Source: a virus. From it: a stretch of DNA of 33,418 nucleotides. Below, in pieces: positions 30,897-33,418 of the stretch (position 1 is its first letter; each line of letters starts with the position of its first letter). The position numbers and the translations under genes were made by a program. The DNA is taken from positions 1 to 33,418 of IMG/VR virus record IMGVR_UViG_3300025890_002524. One strand, written 5' to 3'. A model generated the notes under the pieces. It did no database searches, was not told where the DNA came from, and saw nothing but the letters and a program-made list of their open reading frames with translations.

Positions 30897-31015
30897 CAAT
30901 CTATCCACTTTCCGTGATTAATTAAATGGTATACTCTATGTGTAAACATCTCCCATACCAAACCAACTAAGGTATCTGATTCATAGACACCAGCTTTACA
31001 AATATAACTATACAC
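30896..31015 (-). CDS. 39-residue phage micro-gene
   Basis: A 39-codon ORF from GTG 31015 to TGA 30896. It starts inside the stop of the Nmad1 gene (TAGTG) and ends inside the ATG of the nuclease gene (TGATG), so it fills the gap exactly. The peptide includes YICKAGVYESDTLVGLVWEMF and closes HLINHGKWID; it is short, amphipathic and single-Cys. The tight coupling at both ends, in a genome where this is the rule, is the argument for it being real. GGGGTAAG is a reasonable SD. No function known. Confidence 0.65.
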   Translation of the reverse strand: MYSYICKAGVYESDTLVGLVWEMFTHRVYHLINHGKWID

Positions 31016-31446
31016 TACTTACCCCACTTACCATTCTTTACAATAGTGGCCATAATACCATAGTTACTCACATCTAAGTAAGCATCTTCCATCGGTTCAC
31101 CATCTACTGCATTTTGTTTATTACCCATCAATAAGGTTTTTAATCTTTGTATCTTATCATTCATCCTAAACCATAAACCTGTAAGAGATAGGTGTATTTC
31201 CTCTTCAGTTTGTAACTGAGTTCCGACACTTATATTGCCAGGGCCGTAGTCATGTTGCTTATGTAGAAACAATTCGTATTGTTCCTTCTGTAATCTCCTA
31301 AACTCTTTCGTCATCTCCGGCCACTCCTTCTCCATCTGAGCTACAATGCTATCAGATTCTATTGGCGTAGGCTTTTGTGGTGCATAATCACCCATTACTG
31401 ATTCTGTTACTGATTCGTATGTTGATGTTTCTTTTATATTACTCAT
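31015..31446 (-). CDS. Nmad1/DUF1599 nucleotide-modification-associated protein
   Basis: 143 residues from ATG 31446 (SD GGAG; a TTG four codons earlier is less likely). After a Ser/Thr/Pro-rich leader of about 45 residues it contains YELFLHKQHDYGPGNI, WFRMNDKIQRLKTLL and EDAYLDVSNYGIMATIV, which matches the Nmad1 (DUF1599) family found beside DNA-modification enzymes in phages. It is thought to be related to nucleotide-handling all-alpha proteins; its reaction is not established. It stands directly downstream of the Mom-like gene, which supports a joint role in phage DNA hypermodification. The motif match is good; the function is inferred. Confidence 0.78.
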   Translation of the reverse strand: MSNIKETSTYESVTESVMGDYAPQKPTPIESDSIVAQMEKEWPEMTKEFRRLQKEQYELFLHKQHDYGPGNISVGTQLQTEEEIHLSLTGLWFRMNDKIQRLKTLLMGNKQNAVDGEPMEDAYLDVSNYGIMATIVKNGKWGK

Positions 31447-31467
31447 ATAACTCTCCAATTTACAATA

Positions 31468-31479
31468 TAAAGCTACGAA
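31468..31479 (-). promoter_or_regulatory. 12-base element upstream of Nmad1 shared with the left end
   Basis: TTCGTAGCTTTA (minus strand) is identical to 78-67. It covers the stop codon of the Mom-like gene and lies 21 bases before the ATG of the Nmad1 gene. The only two copies I found lie in gaps upstream of start codons. A regulatory role is a guess. Confidence 0.25.
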
Positions 31480-32114
31480 TTATTTTTGATAATGTCAAGC
31501 TTTTTTATTTTTCTTTTAATTATTTTATTTAGATAGTATACATAAATATGCTTTGGTTTTGTCTTCTTCCAAAATATATTCTCATCACCAGCTTTATATC
31601 TACGATTAAGTTCCCTACCATAAGGTCTTTTTATCTGATTAAGTGACCGACTATGTGTTTCTTTTCCATCTACCATCAGTATCCTACCACCAGCAGTTTC
31701 ACCCCAATACTCAAAGTTAGTAGCTTTGTATATCACACCTGTATGTCCGTGGTGCTCATCAGCAAATGATACTACAACTTCCATATCTGTATTTTGTTTT
31801 AACCACCTAAAAGTTTGTCCTATGAAATAACTTTCTGTGTTCTTAGGTGTATCATCAATACATACTAATCTTCTAAGCTCTAAACACTTAGTTGGATTGA
31901 TTGGATTGTACTTTTTAGCCGTGTCTGGCATAGATGGATAAGCATACATAGCTGCTCCAATCATTTTAGGTAAACCAAAGTTACCTTCACCATACAATCC
32001 AAAATGGTATATGGATTGAACACCATTTGTATTATGTGAGTAGTGATGTTTTTCTACGAAAGGTACTAATGATTTTCTTGGTATTGATTCGACTGTGAAG
32101 TTGGTAACAGACAC
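31473..32114 (-). CDS. Mom-like GNAT-fold DNA adenine modification protein
   Basis: 213 residues starting at GTG 32114 in TAGTG overlap with the gp62-like gene. It opens with HHYSH (23-27), then LELRRLVCIDD (78-88), TPKNTESYFIG (89-99) and VVSFADEHHGHTGVIYKATNF (114-134, shortened here in motifs) in the order of the Mom family, whose phage Mu member converts adenine to N6-methylcarbamoyl-adenine in DNA and blocks restriction. The basic C-terminus (RPYGRELNRRYKAG) suits DNA contact. Placed among replication genes with an Nmad1 partner, it probably protects phage DNA. Alternative: a related GNAT acting on another nucleic-acid base. Family from memory. Confidence 0.72.
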   Translation of the reverse strand: MSVTNFTVESIPRKSLVPFVEKHHYSHNTNGVQSIYHFGLYGEGNFGLPKMIGAAMYAYPSMPDTAKKYNPINPTKCLELRRLVCIDDTPKNTESYFIGQTFRWLKQNTDMEVVVSFADEHHGHTGVIYKATNFEYWGETAGGRILMVDGKETHSRSLNQIKRPYGRELNRRYKAGDENIFWKKTKPKHIYVYYLNKIIKRKIKKLDIIKNNS

Positions 32115-32563
32115 TATATAAGTCCGAGCTTCCTTACTTCTTTTTTCTCCACACCATACTTAAACATGATGTCTGCTAATTCTGATTGTCCACCAGCTGA
32201 TATACGATACATCTCTACTGCTTCGTTAGCTTCTTTAATACTACATTGTAAATGTTTACCGACTATTTCGTAAACCCATATAGGATACTTCATTTTTTTA
32301 TCTCCTTTGATATATCTTAACCATTGTTTTTTCTTTGGTAAGATGCTTGTATAAACTTTATATAAATTCTTTGGTTCGATGGGATACTTTTGTACCTCAT
32401 TAACCAAGTCTGTCCATTCTGATTTCATAGATAGAAATCTATTTATCATATAGTTTGACCAAGACTTTTTATCCTCATCAGATATATCATCCCAATAGTT
32501 AGGATTCTGTACCGATGTGATTTGATTTACATGGTCAAATAAACTTTTCTTTTTAACTGTCAT
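32114..32563 (-). CDS. gp62-like clamp-loader small subunit
   Basis: 149 residues; SLFDHVNQIT, WSNYMINRFLSM, NEVQKYPI and YKVYTSILPKKKQWLRYIKG fit the marine T4-like clamp-loader A subunit, the gp62 partner of gp44. T4 gp62 itself is about 187 residues, and this short form is usual in marine relatives as I recall. It would form the gp44/gp62 complex that loads the sliding clamp gp45. In T4 gp44 and gp62 are adjacent; here a small zinc-ribbon gene is inserted between them. The start has little SD and overlaps the stop of that gene by 11 bases, so translation is likely coupled. Confidence 0.72.
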   Translation of the reverse strand: MTVKKKSLFDHVNQITSVQNPNYWDDISDEDKKSWSNYMINRFLSMKSEWTDLVNEVQKYPIEPKNLYKVYTSILPKKKQWLRYIKGDKKMKYPIWVYEIVGKHLQCSIKEANEAVEMYRISAGGQSELADIMFKYGVEKKEVRKLGLI

Positions 32564-32801
32564 TTTTAGGCATCATTGATTCTGGTACTTTACCACAGTT
32601 ACCACAACTGAATACTTCGATTGGTACTAATGCTTCTTGTCCTGTTGGTGATACGATTGGTGATATTCTTCTTATGAAATAAGATTTAATAAAAGAATAG
32701 TTCCCACAATCATCACACTTGATTGATTCTGTATCTTCTATACTTATTTCTTGTTGTGGTGGTTGTCCACCTGGTAATGGTTTCATTGGTTTCGTACTCA
32801 T
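32553..32801 (-). CDS. Small zinc-ribbon protein, 82 aa
   Basis: 82 residues with two CxxC pairs, C29-x2-C32 and C66-x2-C69, that make a zinc ribbon after a Pro/Gln-rich leader (MKPLPGGQPPQQE). The section between, IRRISPIVSPTGQEALVPIEVF, looks like beta strands. Small proteins of this form occur near replication genes in T4-like phages but have no known role; DNA or polymerase contact is a guess. SD AGGAG is very good, and it overlaps the clamp-loader gene by 4 bases. Confidence 0.75.
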   Translation of the reverse strand: MSTKPMKPLPGGQPPQQEISIEDTESIKCDDCGNYSFIKSYFIRRISPIVSPTGQEALVPIEVFSCGNCGKVPESMMPKNDS

Positions 32802-33418
32802 TTTATTACTCCTAATAATTCTATTATCATAGCCATAGCATTTATTTCCTTATCAACTACCTGACTATCCGATAACTGATACTTAGCTATAATCAAAATA
32901 CATTCTGCTATATGTCCTGTACCATATGAATCTACCTCATCATACATTAACTTATATAGTTCAGCAAAGTCTGTTACCTGACTATCAGCCAATAACTTTC
33001 TTGCACTTTTGAATGCATCCTTCTTACTTTCTTTTTTAATTATTTCCATTAACTTCATCTTGTAGTCACTCTCAACCAAAGATTGTTTATCTACAACCAA
33101 CATACCATCTACAACTTGTCTTTGACAAGAGTTTATAACCCTACGAATATCAGGATAACCAGCATTTACCAAACCAGCTATATCATCCATCTTAGAAGCA
33201 ACACCCTCTTCTTTTAGGATGTTAGTCATATGAATAGCAACTTCTTTCTTTGATGGTGGTATTACCTGAAATGATTGACAGCGACTTTGTATCGGGTCAA
33301 TTATTCTTTCTACAAAGTTACAAGTTAGAATGAACCTACAGTGTTTAGAGAAAGTCTCCATAAGGTTACGTAAAGCGGCTTGAGCGTTAGGTGTGATGTA
33401 ATCACACTCATCTAAGAT
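32798..33418 (-). CDS. Clamp-loader AAA+ ATPase (gp44-like), C-terminal part
   Basis: The 206 visible residues continue past the right edge. They open with the Walker B strand ILDECDYIT at 33418-33392, then sensor 1 in FILTCNF, the SRC motif in DPIQSRCQSF with its trans-acting Arg, and the lid/collar region (GYPDIRRVINSCQRQ, then helices to the end). This is the large subunit of phage clamp loader, homologous to T4 gp44 and RFC small subunits; five-subunit loaders open the ring-shaped clamp with ATP. The internal ATG at 33361 is not the start since the reading frame stays open upstream. Walker A lies outside the window. Confidence 0.92.
   Translation of the reverse strand: MLDECDYITPNAQAALRNLMETFSKHCRFILTCNFVERIIDPIQSRCQSFQVIPPSKKEVAIHMTNILKEEGVASKMDDIAGLVNAGYPDIRRVINSCQRQVVDGMLVVDKQSLVESDYKMKLMEIIKKESKKDAFKSARKLLADSQVTDFAELYKLMYDEVDSYGTGHIAECILIIAKYQLSDSQVVDKEINAMAMIIELLGVIK

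Noticed and set aside
31480-31500. TTGACA (minus strand) near 31495 as a -35 promoter box
   Set aside because: It is in the last codons of the Mom-like gene, and no -10 box sits at the right distance of about 17 bases.
1-33418. Host genomic island or prophage in place of a virulent phage genome
   Set aside because: No integrase, att-like repeat, transposase or chromosomal housekeeping gene is seen, and gp44- and gp62-like replication genes are continuous with the rest; a bacterial source cannot be fully excluded from one window.

Overview
The window looks like part of a large, AT-rich, T4-like tailed-phage genome, probably from a marine or other aquatic myovirus. The evidence is at the right-hand end. 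It carries the C-terminal part of a gp44-type clamp-loader ATPase and a gp62-like clamp-loader subunit, followed by a Mom-like DNA-modification enzyme, an Nmad1/DUF1599 protein, a Cas4/RecB-like nuclease, a SLOG-fold protein and several very small phage proteins. All 42 genes called here, two of them cut by the window edges, lie on the minus strand. Most overlap the next gene by 1 to 26 bases and most have a clear Shine-Dalgarno (SD) sequence, so they are probably read as one or a few long transcripts running from high to low coordinates. No gap exceeds about 55 bases. I see no tRNA, rRNA, CRISPR array, transposase, integrase or att site.

Layout from transcription start to end (right to left). 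(i) 28.8-33.4 kb holds phage replication, DNA-modification and nuclease genes plus small accessory genes. (ii) 21.8-28.8 kb holds two GT4 glycosyltransferases, two small phage-type proteins, a GT2 enzyme, a GT9-like/methyltransferase fusion and a sugar C-methyltransferase. (iii) 13.6-21.8 kb holds a Gfo/Idh/MocA-FAD oxidoreductase fusion, further glycosyltransferases, an asparagine-synthase-like amidotransferase and a NodU-type carbamoyltransferase. (iv) 7.3-13.6 kb holds a uridine-kinase-like/class II aldolase fusion, two sugar nucleotidyltransferases, a HAD phosphatase, a short GDPD-like protein, a GT61 enzyme and two more putative glycosyltransferases. (v) 0.3-7.3 kb holds a B12-type radical SAM enzyme, a StrG-like 2OG-Fe(II) oxygenase and an NDP-deoxysugar set (2,3-dehydratase, 3,5-epimerase, 4-ketoreductase-like SDR, extended SDR epimerase), plus a kinase-like/GT2 fusion. 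A small phage gene and the start of another close the window.

Together about 27 kb forms a phage-encoded factory for a decorated glycan. It can in principle make an activated deoxysugar, branch it with a C-methyl group, add carbamoyl, amide and hydroxyl groups and transfer sugars with around eleven glycosyltransferases. The deoxysugar enzymes match, by family, the set used by antibiotic producers for 2,6-dideoxy-3-C-methyl sugars such as mycarose, but no canonical 4,6-dehydratase or RmlA is seen, so a host supply or a different product is possible. The target (host surface glycan, virion protein or modified DNA) cannot be read from the sequence. The Mom-like and Nmad1 genes next to the clamp loader make DNA hypermodification a second theme of the window. 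All family assignments come from reading motifs by eye; no database search was run.
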